From the NCBI GenBank assembly GCA_963782445.1, contig CAWAJM010000001.1, positions 2,790,001 through 2,854,000 on the forward strand: a stretch of DNA of 64,000 bases. Direction: 5' to 3'. Positions 17,506 through 25,284 of the stretch are shown here, one piece after another. Within the stretch, counting starts at the first letter, position 1. Each line of letters opens with the position of its first letter. The position numbers and the translations under genes were made by a program. Source of the DNA: ZC4RG20 sp963782445 (GTDB lineage Bacteria; Pseudomonadota; Gammaproteobacteria; Steroidobacterales; Rariloculaceae). The notes beneath the pieces were generated by a model. That model was not told the origin of the DNA and ran no database searches. It saw only the letters and a list, made by a program, of their open reading frames with translations.

Positions 17506-18089
17506 GAGAGCGCTCCGCCGGCAAGGTCCAGGCCCGCGTGCGACGAGGTCGCCACGCGGCCGGTAATCGCGAGTTCCGTGTAGCGCGCCGATGCGGCGCC
17601 GCGTGCGTCGCAGAACGTGAATTTCGCGGCCTGGCCGCTCGCCATGAGCGAGGTCAGCCCGCTGGGCTGGAACGTGACGCTCGCGAGGTCGTTAGCCTCG
17701 CTCAGCGTATTGCCCGCGTGGAACGCGGAGACGACCTGCAGCGGGGTCGCCGACGCCGCGCCGAGCACGATCCAGCCGCCGGACCAATTCGAGGCGCCGC
17801 TGCAGGTCGAACCGTTCGTCGACGGGCAAACGGTCACGTTCACATCCTGCTTGACGGCCTCGCTGCGGGCGACATACAGGCTCGCCACGAGCGAATTGAC
17901 CTCCGTCATGAGACGGTCGTTCTGCACGAACGAACTGAAGGAAGGGACGCCGACCGCCACGAGGATACCGGCGACGGTCAGCGTCGCGAGCAGCTCGAAG
18001 AGCGTAAAGGCGTGCGGCCTGCGGCAGCCGGCGAAGCGTCTCGCGCACCTTCCGGCAGGACCCGGGACCGATCGTTGCTTGAGCTTCAT
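17496..18089 (-). CDS. fimT: GspH/FimT-type minor pseudopilin
   Basis: A 197-residue protein and the first gene of the minor pilin operon. A long basic leader with several Cys and Arg residues precedes the processing site, PHA before FTLFELLATLTVAGILVAVGVPSFSSFV; Glu5 is present. The residue just before the expected cut is Ala rather than the usual Gly, which prepilin peptidases accept poorly in some species. The VNSLVASLYVARSEAVKQDVNVTVCPS run is the classical GspH/FimT helix and strand. In pili of this type FimT/FimU starts the tip complex. Other starts upstream of 18089 are possible. Confidence 0.83.
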   Translation of the reverse strand: MKLKQRSVPGPAGRCARRFAGCRRPHAFTLFELLATLTVAGILVAVGVPSFSSFVQNDRLMTEVNSLVASLYVARSEAVKQDVNVTVCPSTNGSTCSGASNWSGGWIVLGAASATPLQVVSAFHAGNTLSEANDLASVTFQPSGLTSLMASGQAAKFTFCDARGAASARYTELAITGRVATSSHAGLDLAGGALSCP

Positions 18090-18310
18090 GGCGCGCACTG
18101 TCCTCTTCGCCGCCTTCGAGGTCTGTGACTTATCCCTCGTTATGCATGGCGTTCCGGAACTCTCCGACGAGCGGTTCCGAGAGAGCGATGAGCGGTGCGC
18201 CGCCGCCCCGATTGCGAAAGTTATGTCGAAGCGGCCCGGGTTCGAATCGGTGGCGACGCGACTGGACGCGGCCGAGGCCGGTCTGCAACCATGACCGCAA
18301 GGAGGTCCGC

Positions 18311-18625
18311 ATGAACAAGCCCAGGCACTTCGACGAGCTTCATGCACGCTATCCGGGTTATTTCGAGGCCCTCGAGCGTCTCGGGGAAACCGTGCGCAAC
18401 GTCGGCCCGCTGGATGCCCGTACGTGCCATCTGATTCAGCTCGGCGCCGCGGCGGCCATTCGCTCCGAAGGCGCAGTCCACAGCCATGCCCGGCGCGCCG
18501 CCGAAGCCGGCGTGTCGCGCGAGGAAATTCACCATGCGCTGCTGAGCCTCACGAGCACGATCGGCTTCCCGGCCGTCTCCGCCGCCATGAGCTGGGTCGA
18601 CGATCTCGACGACTCGAACCGCTAG
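18311..18625 (+). CDS. carboxymuconolactone decarboxylase / AhpD-like protein
   Basis: A 104-residue all-helical protein with AAGGAGG 7-13 bases before the ATG. The segment GPLDARTCHLIQLGAAAAIRSEGAVHSHARRAAEAGVSREEIHHALL is the CMD fold core. The CxxC of AhpD peroxidase-type members is replaced here (EGAVHSH has no Cys), so redox activity is unlikely and a decarboxylase-like or purely structural role is possible. It stands alone between the pilin operon and the propeller gene. Confidence 0.82.
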   Translation: MNKPRHFDELHARYPGYFEALERLGETVRNVGPLDARTCHLIQLGAAAAIRSEGAVHSHARRAAEAGVSREEIHHALLSLTSTIGFPAVSAAMSWVDDLDDSNR

Positions 18626-18746
18626 GCGCATCCCTGCCCCGGCGTGAGCGCCGCCGTCGGCGCGGCGTATAATCTCGGCTCGAAACGGCCTGAAGAACAA
18701 TCTGCACAATAAATAAGGTGTCGACGGCACCGCTCGGGGAATCGCC

Positions 18747-19802
18747 ATGGCAAGTCCGCTCCGTCTTTGCCTCCTGCTCGCCGTCCTGCTGGGCGCCCGC
18801 GCCTCGGCCCAACAGGCGAACGCGCCGCCGCTGCTGGCCTGCGGTCCGCACGACGATCTGCGCATCATCTGCGGCACCCGGTCCCCGGAAGATCTCGAGC
18901 GCACGCCGGACGGCAAGTACCTCGTCGTGAGCCCGTACGTCTCGTTTCGGAACGGTGCGGCGAAGAGCATCGGCCTGCAGCTCTTCGATCTCGCGAAACA
19001 GACGTTCGCGCCGCTGCCGACGACGGCCGAACCGCGGCCGGATTGGGGCGACCCGGCCTGCCCCGGCCCGATAGGCGCCGCGCTCACGCCGCACGGAATC
19101 TCGCTGCGCGCGCGCCGCGGCGGCGCCCAGGAGCTCTACGTCGTCAACCACGGCGGCCGCGAGTCCATCGAGATGTTCGAGCTCGAGCCGGCCGCCGGTC
19201 GCTGGCGCGCCGTCTGGCACGGCTGTGTCGTGACGAAGCACGCCTACAATGACGTCGCGGCGCTCGCCGACGGCGGCTATATCGCGACCCAGCCCGAGGC
19301 GCTGCGCTCGAACGATATCTTCGACGGCAAGCCGACGGGCTACGTGGTCCGCTGGAGCCGCAAGCGCGGCGAGCGCGAGCTGCCGGGCACCCGCTCGGGC
19401 TATCCCAACGGGGTGCTCGTCGATACCGGCGGTCGCTACGCCTATTACGACGCGTGGACGGCCCGGCAGGTGCACAAGTACGACCTCGAGACGGGCAAGG
19501 ACGCGGCCGTCGCGCGCGTCGACTTCATGCCGGACAACATCACCTGGACCGAAGCGGGGGGCATCCTGGCAGCGGGCATCGTGGCCGCGAGCGGCGAGTG
19601 CCCGCCCGGCAGCGGTCTGCCCTGCATCCAGGCGTTCGGCATCGCCGCCCTCGACCCTGGCGCCATGGGCGTGCGGCCCGTGTATCGCTCGACGGCCAAG
19701 CCGGCGCCGATCGCGGGCGTTTCGGTCGCGCTCGAGGCGGGCTCGGATATCTACGTGGGCGCCTTCCAGGGCAACCGTCTCGTCGCGATTCCCGCGCGCT
19801 GA
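18747..19802 (+). CDS. secreted six-bladed propeller, SMP-30/paraoxonase-like
   Basis: A 351-residue protein with a signal peptide (MASPLRLCLLLAVLLGARASA). The mature part contains repeated blade-like stretches (DLERTPDGKYLVVSPY, IGAALTPHGISLRAR, ELYVVNHGGRESIEMFEL, NDVAALADGGYIAT, YPNGVLVDTGGRYAYYDAW, DIYVGAFQGNRLVAIPAR). The NHGGRESIE and NDV...G motifs recall calcium-dependent paraoxonase/arylesterase and strictosidine-synthase-like propellers, in which such residues line the central metal site. I infer a periplasmic lactonase or esterase-like hydrolase. It lies 57 bases upstream of the ThiF-like gene on the same strand and may be co-transcribed. Confidence 0.68.
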   Translation: MASPLRLCLLLAVLLGARASAQQANAPPLLACGPHDDLRIICGTRSPEDLERTPDGKYLVVSPYVSFRNGAAKSIGLQLFDLAKQTFAPLPTTAEPRPDWGDPACPGPIGAALTPHGISLRARRGGAQELYVVNHGGRESIEMFELEPAAGRWRAVWHGCVVTKHAYNDVAALADGGYIATQPEALRSNDIFDGKPTGYVVRWSRKRGERELPGTRSGYPNGVLVDTGGRYAYYDAWTARQVHKYDLETGKDAAVARVDFMPDNITWTEAGGILAAGIVAASGECPPGSGLPCIQAFGIAALDPGAMGVRPVYRSTAKPAPIAGVSVALEAGSDIYVGAFQGNRLVAIPAR

Positions 19803-19859
19803 ACACGCGCCCCGCGGATTCGCTCCGCGACGTCGATTCGGAGGCTGCCCGAACGACTC

Positions 19860-20990
19860 ATGGACGAAAGGAGCGCCGTGCTCCCAGGATCCAACATGGC
19901 TCAGGATCTATCGCGCTACCACCGCCAAATGCTGTTGCCGGGCTTCGGCGAGGCGGGCCAGCAAAGGCTCCTCGACTCGACCGCGCTCGTGCTCGGCTGC
20001 GGCGCGCTCGGCTGCGCGGTGGCCGATACGCTCGCGCGCGCCGGCGTCGGCCGCCTCGTGATCGTCGATCGCGACTTCGTCGAGCTCACGAATCTCCAGC
20101 GTCAAGTGCTATTCGACGAGCGCGACCTGCGCGCCGGCCTGCCCAAGGCCGAGGCCGCAAAGCGGCGACTCGCGCAGATCAACTCCGGCATCGCGGTCAC
20201 GGCCGTCGTCGACGACTTGAACCCGCGCAACATCGAGCGCCACGCCGCCGGCGCCGACGTGCTCGTCGACGGCCTCGACAATTTCGAGACGCGCTATCTC
20301 GTCAACGACTTCGCCGTCCGGCACGGCCTCCCCTACGTCTACGGCGGGGCGGTCGGCACCTCGGGCGCGGCCTGTGCGATCTTGCCGCACACGCCCGCCG
20401 GCTCGGCGCCCTGGGAGACGCCGGCCCAGGGCGGCGCAACGCCGTGCCTGCGCTGCCTGTTCGACGAGCCGCCCCCGCCGGGCTCGACGCCGACCTGCGA
20501 GACGGCCGGCGTGCTCGCCCCTGCCGTCGCCATGGTCGCGAGCTTCGAGGCCGCCGAGGCGCTCAAGATTCTCACGGGGCGCTTCGACCGCGTCTGCCGG
20601 ACCTTGCTGAACCTCGACCTCTGGGCCAATGCCATCAAGCAGTTCAAGATCGACCGCGCCTACGAGGCCGGGCTCTGCCTGTGCTGCGGACAGCGCGACT
20701 TCGAGTATCTCGAGGGGCGCCGCGGCTCCGGCGCGGCGGCGCTGTGCGGCCGCGAGGCCGTGCAGATCCTGCCGCGGCCGGGCGCCGCGGCCCCCGATTT
20801 CGACGCGATTGCGGCGCGGCTCCGCGCCCACGGCCCGGTGACGGTCAATGAGTTCGTCGTGCGCGCCGCGATCGTCGATGCAGGCCACGCCTACGAGCTC
20901 ACGCTGTTTCGGGACGGGCGGGCAATCGTCAAGGGCACGGCCGAGACGGCCGCGGCGCGCGGGCTGTTCGCGCGATACGTCGGCACGTGA
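19860..20990 (+). CDS. ThiF/MoeB-type E1-like adenylyltransferase
   Basis: A 376-residue protein. The glycine-rich nucleotide loop VLGCGALGCAVADTLARAGVG (from residue 44), the VDRDFVELTNLQRQ stretch (69-82, including the catalytic Arg), LPKAEAA with its conserved Lys, and DGLDNFETRYLVND (137-150, conserved Asp) are all present. A CLRC pair (196, 199) and CLCC (273, 276) form the structural zinc site, and the PTCETAGVLAP Cys213 sits where ThiF/MoeB-type proteins keep the reactive thiol. A C-terminal domain (from ALCGREAVQILP) of about 80 residues is extra. Such enzymes adenylate the C-terminal Gly of ThiS/MoaD-like proteins. The only such carrier nearby is the Gly-Gly protein at 22264. An alternative start is the MAQDLSRY Met at 19896. 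Confidence 0.88.
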   Translation: MDERSAVLPGSNMAQDLSRYHRQMLLPGFGEAGQQRLLDSTALVLGCGALGCAVADTLARAGVGRLVIVDRDFVELTNLQRQVLFDERDLRAGLPKAEAAKRRLAQINSGIAVTAVVDDLNPRNIERHAAGADVLVDGLDNFETRYLVNDFAVRHGLPYVYGGAVGTSGAACAILPHTPAGSAPWETPAQGGATPCLRCLFDEPPPPGSTPTCETAGVLAPAVAMVASFEAAEALKILTGRFDRVCRTLLNLDLWANAIKQFKIDRAYEAGLCLCCGQRDFEYLEGRRGSGAAALCGREAVQILPRPGAAAPDFDAIAARLRAHGPVTVNEFVVRAAIVDAGHAYELTLFRDGRAIVKGTAETAAARGLFARYVGT

Positions 20991-21067
20991 GCGGCGCGGC
21001 CCGCCGCGTTTGTCGAAAGCGGCGGCGCCCAATCGACCATGGGTAGGTAACCATCAGGAGAACCCAA

Positions 21068-22267
21068 GTGAGCGCGATCAGAGTCCTCGTCGGCACGAAG
21101 AAAGGGGCGTTCGTCCTCAGCGCAGACGCCAAGCGCGAGAAATGGTCCGTCGCGGGCCCGCATTTTGCGGGCTGGCAGGTCTACCACATGAAAGGCTCCC
21201 CGGCCGATCCGGACCGCATCTACGCCTCCCAGACGAGCCCCTGGTTCGGCCAGATCATTCAGCGCTCGAATGACGGCGGCAAGACCTGGGAGCAGCCCGC
21301 CTCGCCCAAGGCCGCGGACGGCGGCGAGGCCGCCGCGACGGAAGAATTCGTCATGCCCAAGGGCGAGAGCAACAAGTTCGTCTACGACACGTCCGCGCAC
21401 GGCCGGCCGCTGACGACGCACCAGTGGTACGACGGCACGCAGCACCCGTGGGAGTTCGCGCGCGTCTGGCACCTCGAGCCCTCGCCGACGGATCCCGACA
21501 CGGTCTACGCCGGCGTCGAGGACGCGGCGCTGTTTCGCACGGCCGACGGCGGCAAGACCTGGCAGGAACTGCCGGGCCTGCGGGGCCACGAATCCGGGCC
21601 GCGGTGGCAGCCGGGCGCGGGCGGCATGTGCCTGCATACGGTGCTGCTCGACCCGGCGGACCCGGAGCGAATCTTCATCGCGATCTCGGCCGCGGGCGCC
21701 TTCCGCACCGAGGACGGCGGCGAGAACTGGCGCCCCATCAATCAGGGCCTTTACTCGAAGTACATCCCGAATCCGACGGCCGAGGTCGGCCACTGCGTCC
21801 ACCGCATCGCGATGCACCCTTCCCGGCCGAGCACGCTCTTCATGCAGAAGCACTGGGACGTCATGCGCAGCGACGACAGCGGGGACTCGTGGTACGAGAT
21901 CAGCGGCGACCTGCCGACCGACTTCGGCTTCCCCATCGACGTCCACGCGCACGAGCCCGAGACCGTCTACGTCGTGCCGATCAAGAGCGACGCCGAGCAC
22001 TACCCGCCCGAGGGCAAGCTGCGCGTGTATCGCAGCCGCACGGGCGGCAACGAGTGGGAGCCGCTGACGCGGGGGCTGCCTCAAAAAGACTGTTACGTGA
22101 ACGTGCTGCGCGATGCCATGGCCGTCGACTCGCTCGACCCCTGCGGCGTCTACTTCGGCACCACGGGCGGGCAGGTCTACGCCTCGGCCAACGGCGGCGA
22201 CGACTGGATACCGATCGTCCGCGACCTGCCCGCCGTCCTCTCGGTCGAGGTGCAGATCCTGCCATGA
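21068..22267 (+). CDS. BNR/Ycf48-like beta-propeller (sialidase-fold) protein
   Basis: A 399-residue protein beginning at GTG with CAGGAG 7 bases upstream. It has no signal peptide and is predicted to be cytoplasmic. Asp-box (BNR) repeats are clear: SNDGGKTWEQP, TADGGKTWQEL, TEDGGENWRPI, SDDSGDSWYEI, SRTGGNEWEPL, SANGGDDWIPI. The start (IRVLVGTKKGAFVLSAD) is a blade closing strand. Databases usually label these exo-alpha-sialidase or glycosyl hydrolase, but no Asp/Tyr/Arg catalytic set is evident, and the gene is sandwiched between an E1-like enzyme and a ubiquitin-fold carrier. A role as target or scaffold of that pair is inference. The stop overlaps the next start (ATGA). Confidence 0.82.
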   Translation: MSAIRVLVGTKKGAFVLSADAKREKWSVAGPHFAGWQVYHMKGSPADPDRIYASQTSPWFGQIIQRSNDGGKTWEQPASPKAADGGEAAATEEFVMPKGESNKFVYDTSAHGRPLTTHQWYDGTQHPWEFARVWHLEPSPTDPDTVYAGVEDAALFRTADGGKTWQELPGLRGHESGPRWQPGAGGMCLHTVLLDPADPERIFIAISAAGAFRTEDGGENWRPINQGLYSKYIPNPTAEVGHCVHRIAMHPSRPSTLFMQKHWDVMRSDDSGDSWYEISGDLPTDFGFPIDVHAHEPETVYVVPIKSDAEHYPPEGKLRVYRSRTGGNEWEPLTRGLPQKDCYVNVLRDAMAVDSLDPCGVYFGTTGGQVYASANGGDDWIPIVRDLPAVLSVEVQILP

Positions 22268-22560
22268 TCCGCGTCGTGCTGCCTCAACATCTGCGAACGC
22301 TCGCACGCGTCGACGGCGAGGTCGCCCTCGCCGTCGACGCACCGGTGACGACGCGCAGCGTTCTCGACGCGCTCGAGGCCCGCTATCCCATGCTGCGCGG
22401 CACGATCCGCGATCATGCGACGGGCCGGCGCCGGCCGCTCGTGCGCTTCTTCGCCTGCGAGGAGGATGTGACGCACGACCCGCCCGACACGCCCCTGCCG
22501 GCGCCGATCGCCGAGGGCGCCGAGGCGTTCTACGTCGTCGGTGCCATCGCCGGCGGTTGA
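22264..22560 (+). CDS. MoaD/ThiS-like sulfur-carrier protein with C-terminal Gly-Gly
   Basis: A 98-residue beta-grasp protein starting in the ATGA overlap with the propeller gene. The order of segments (IRVVLPQHLRTLA, VTTRSVLDALEARYPMLRGTI, RPLVRFFACEEDV, EAFYVVGAIAGG) matches MoaD/ThiS: two strands, a helix, strands, and a flexible tail. The final two residues are Gly-Gly, as needed for adenylation and thiocarboxylation or isopeptide transfer by an E1-like enzyme such as the one at 19860. No moaE, thiG or cysteine-synthase gene is near, so the sulfur acceptor is unknown. The internal RDHATGRRRPLVRFF loop is longer than in E. coli MoaD. Confidence 0.85.
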   Translation: MIRVVLPQHLRTLARVDGEVALAVDAPVTTRSVLDALEARYPMLRGTIRDHATGRRRPLVRFFACEEDVTHDPPDTPLPAPIAEGAEAFYVVGAIAGG

Positions 22561-22649
22561 GGCCGGCGTCTTCTCGGCCGGCGGCGGTCTCGGGCGCCGC
22601 CTCGGCTGGCATCCGCCTTGCAGCGCTCGGGCGAGACCCCGAGGTACGC

Positions 22650-23528
22650 ATGAAGCACACCCGAGCACTGGCCGCGCGCGAGGCGCGGCCGCGAACACGC
22701 CGGCCCGCGCTGCTCGCCGCGCTGCTCATGCTGACCGCGGCACCCGCGGGGGCCGCGGTTCCGCTGGGCATCGCACGAACCTTCAACTGGTCCTATGCCG
22801 CCGCCTACGGGACGGGCCGCTATACGCTCGGCGGCGGCAATACGATCACGGTCGTGCGCGTGCCGCTGCACTGGAACCTACACGCACCGCGGAGCGGCAC
22901 CGGCTGCCGCTGCGGTATCAGCGTGCTGTTGCCCATTACGCTCGGCGTCGAGAATCTCGACCTCGCCGACCTGCCCCATCGCGCCGACGCGTTGGGCTTC
23001 TTCCCGGGCATCGAGCTCATGCTGCCGCGCACGGCGCACTGGGACCTCAAGCTCACGGCCCAGATCGGGGTCGGCAAGCGCCGAGCCGCCGGCTACACGG
23101 AGACGGCGAAGCTCTTCGGCGCTGGGATTCGCAGCCGCTACACATGGCACGACGCGCCCGGCGCGCCGGCGCTCATTGGCGGGCTCTACTGGTCCGCCTA
23201 TCGCGTCGACGGCGGCTCGACCCGGTCGCTCGCGCGCTTTTCGACCGGGGCCGAATTCGACGTGCCCGTGCCCCGTTGGACGTTCCATGGCGAAGCCATG
23301 CACCTCATCCCTCACGTGCTGGCCGATTGGTATTTCAATCCCCTCGACATCGAACCGATCCTGACCGGCACGCGGAAAAAGGTGCATCTCGAATGGGAGT
23401 TCGGCCTGGCGGCCGGCCGCGACGATCCCTTCAAGATTCTCGGCGCGAAGCTCGCGAGCGTGGGGATCGGCCTGCGCTTCTCCGAGCACTCCCGCGGCAT
23501 CCGCTTCTTCGTCGGCTCGATCTTCTGA
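22650..23528 (+). CDS. exported beta-barrel protein, unknown
   Basis: A 292-residue protein with an Arg-rich n-region and a signal sequence core (LLAALLMLTAAPAGA). The mature part alternates short amphipathic strands and turns (FNWSYAAAYGTGRYTL, TVVRVPLHWNLH, CGISVLLPITLGVE, WDLKLTAQIGVGKR, WTFHGEAMHLIPHV) and ends in GIGLRFSEHSRGIRFFVGSIF, a C-terminal strand with aromatic final residue as in outer-membrane barrels. I recognise no family. It follows the Gly-Gly carrier by 89 bases on the same strand and may or may not belong to that transcription unit. Confidence 0.62.
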   Translation: MKHTRALAAREARPRTRRPALLAALLMLTAAPAGAAVPLGIARTFNWSYAAAYGTGRYTLGGGNTITVVRVPLHWNLHAPRSGTGCRCGISVLLPITLGVENLDLADLPHRADALGFFPGIELMLPRTAHWDLKLTAQIGVGKRRAAGYTETAKLFGAGIRSRYTWHDAPGAPALIGGLYWSAYRVDGGSTRSLARFSTGAEFDVPVPRWTFHGEAMHLIPHVLADWYFNPLDIEPILTGTRKKVHLEWEFGLAAGRDDPFKILGAKLASVGIGLRFSEHSRGIRFFVGSIF

Positions 23529-23611
23529 CGCCGCGGCCGTGCCCGGCACGCCGTTTGCAGGGATAGCGGCAGCAAGACCGGAGCCACCACCCGATCCCGG
23601 GTTGAGGTACG

Positions 23612-24227
23612 ATGCCGCCCATGCACGATGCGTCGGCGCCGCTGTTCGCGCAGCGGCCGTTATGGAGCGGCCTGTTCTGGGCCGGCTATTGGGCCTGGAT
23701 ACTCTTCGAGACCTGGGTCTTCGCGCGCGACCGGCGTGCCGCCCGGGGGCAGCGGAGCGACCGCGGCAGTCTTCCCGTCATATTGGGGCTCGTCGCGGTC
23801 GGCGTCGCGCTCGCGTTCACGGCGCCCGGATTCGCGCCGCGCGCCCGCATCGCGGCCGCGCCCGCCGCAGTATTCGGCGCGGCCATGGCGCTGTTGTGGG
23901 CGGGCATGGCCCTCAGGCTTTGGGCGATTCTCACGCTCGGCCGCTTTTTCAGAATCGCCGTATTCGTGCAGGACGGGCACAGGCTCGTGACGTTCCGGCC
24001 CCTATCGGCTGCTGCGGCATCCGTCGTATTCGGGCTCGCTGCTGACCGTCACGGGCATCGGCCTCGCCATGGGCAACTGGATCTCGCTCGCAGCGGCCCC
24101 GATGTGTCTCGGCGCCGCCTACGTTTGGCGCATCCGGGCCGAGGAACACGCCTTGCGGGCGCGCTTCGGCCCAGAATTCGAGGCCCATCGGCGCCGCACC
24201 TGGGCGCTCGTGCCGTTTCTCTGGTGA
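23612..24227 (+). pseudogene. isoprenylcysteine carboxylmethyltransferase-like membrane protein, +1 frameshift
   Basis: From the ATG at 23612 (GAGG upstream) the frame encodes three or four transmembrane segments and LWAILTLGRFFRIAVFVQDGHRLVT, the run-in to the SAM-binding core of ICMT/PEMT-like methyltransferases. At about 23990-23995 the reading frame must shift by one base to continue with SGPYRLLRHPSYSGSLL, then GNWISLAAAPMCLGAAYVWRIRAEE and a stop at 24225-24227. Removing one T from GACGTTC gives VTSGPYR and an intact protein of 204 residues, the normal length. Either the gene is freshly broken or the sequence has an error here. Without the shift the frame ends at 24274 with a non-homologous tail. 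Confidence 0.85.
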
Positions 24228-24278
24228 GCGCGATCGCCTTGCCCCCCGCGCCCACCACCGCCGCCGCCGTGTGACGGC

Positions 24279-25271
24279 ATGGGCGCTCCACGACAGGGCG
24301 GCCGCTTTCGCAACGAGGGGGTCGTGCGTCATGCCCAGCCCGGCCGCGTGCTGCGCTGGCTCGCGACGCGCAAGGCGCCCCATTGGCCCGACGTGGAGGC
24401 ACCGCCCGGACCACCGCCGCCGTACGAAGTCTCGGGCCCTGCGCTGCAGGCCACGGTCGTCAATCACGCGACCGTGCTGCTGCAGATGGACGGCATCAAC
24501 GTCCTGACCGATCCCATCTGGTCCGCGCGCTGCAGCCCCGTCTCGTTCGCGGGCCCGCGGCGGCATCGGCCACCCGGCTTGCGGTTCGAGGACCTGCCGC
24601 CGATCCACCTCGTGCTGCTGAGCCACAACCATTACGACCATCTGGATCTGCCCACGCTGCGCCGGCTCGCCGCCGTGCACGCGCCGGCCGTCGTCACGGG
24701 CCTCGGCAACGCGCCGCTGCTCGAGCGCGCAGGCCTCTCAGTCGTCCACGAGCTCGACTGGTGGGACAGCGTGCCCGTGCCCGGGCGCGCCGACCTCACG
24801 GTCACGGCAACGCCGGCGCAGCACTTCTCGGGCCGCAGCCCATTGGATCGGGATCGCAGCCTTTGGTGCGGACTCGCGCTGCATGGTTCCTCGGGCGCGG
24901 CGTTCTTCGCCGGCGACTCGGGCTATGGCGAGCACTTTCGAGCGATCCGCGAGCGGCTCGGCGCGCCGCGCCTCGCGCTGCTGCCGATCGGCGCCTACGA
25001 GCCGGACTGGTTCATGCGGCCCGTGCACATGACGCCCAGGGATGCCGTGCGGGCCCATCTCGACCTCGCGGCGGGCACGAGCATCGGCATCCACTACGGC
25101 ACGTTTCCCCTGTCCGACGAAAGCCCCGACGCGCCGCCCGCCGAATTGGCGCGCGCGCGTGCCGAGGCGAATCTGCCCGAGCGCGCGTTCTTCACGCCGC
25201 CGCACGGCGCCGGCATCCTGGTGCCGCAGCTGCCGGCGGCAGACTCGCTCGGCCGGCTTCGAAACCGCTGA
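24279..25271 (+). CDS. MBL-fold metallo-hydrolase (NAPE-PLD/UlaG-like)
   Basis: A 330-residue protein. Metal-binding motifs of the metallo-beta-lactamase superfamily are intact: SHNHYDHLDLPTL (HxHxDH-type), PAQHFSGR, FAGDSGYGEHF and a final IGIHYGTF His. The NHATVLLQMDGINVLTDPIWSARCSP strand and RRHRPPGL loop are typical of the N-acyl-phosphatidylethanolamine phospholipase D-like branch, which in bacteria has uncertain substrates (phospholipid-like phosphodiesters are likely). It has no signal peptide. It runs convergent with the ChaN-PDZ gene, with only 13 bases between the stops. Confidence 0.85.
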   Translation: MGAPRQGGRFRNEGVVRHAQPGRVLRWLATRKAPHWPDVEAPPGPPPPYEVSGPALQATVVNHATVLLQMDGINVLTDPIWSARCSPVSFAGPRRHRPPGLRFEDLPPIHLVLLSHNHYDHLDLPTLRRLAAVHAPAVVTGLGNAPLLERAGLSVVHELDWWDSVPVPGRADLTVTATPAQHFSGRSPLDRDRSLWCGLALHGSSGAAFFAGDSGYGEHFRAIRERLGAPRLALLPIGAYEPDWFMRPVHMTPRDAVRAHLDLAAGTSIGIHYGTFPLSDESPDAPPAELARARAEANLPERAFFTPPHGAGILVPQLPAADSLGRLRNR

Positions 25272-25284
25272 CGTCCTGCGCCCG

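Noticed and set aside
18747..23528. Phage-defence island
   Set aside because: E1-like and ubiquitin-fold genes occur in some anti-phage systems, but the accompanying E2 or JAB-protease and CD-NTase/effector genes are absent. No defence neighbourhood is evident.
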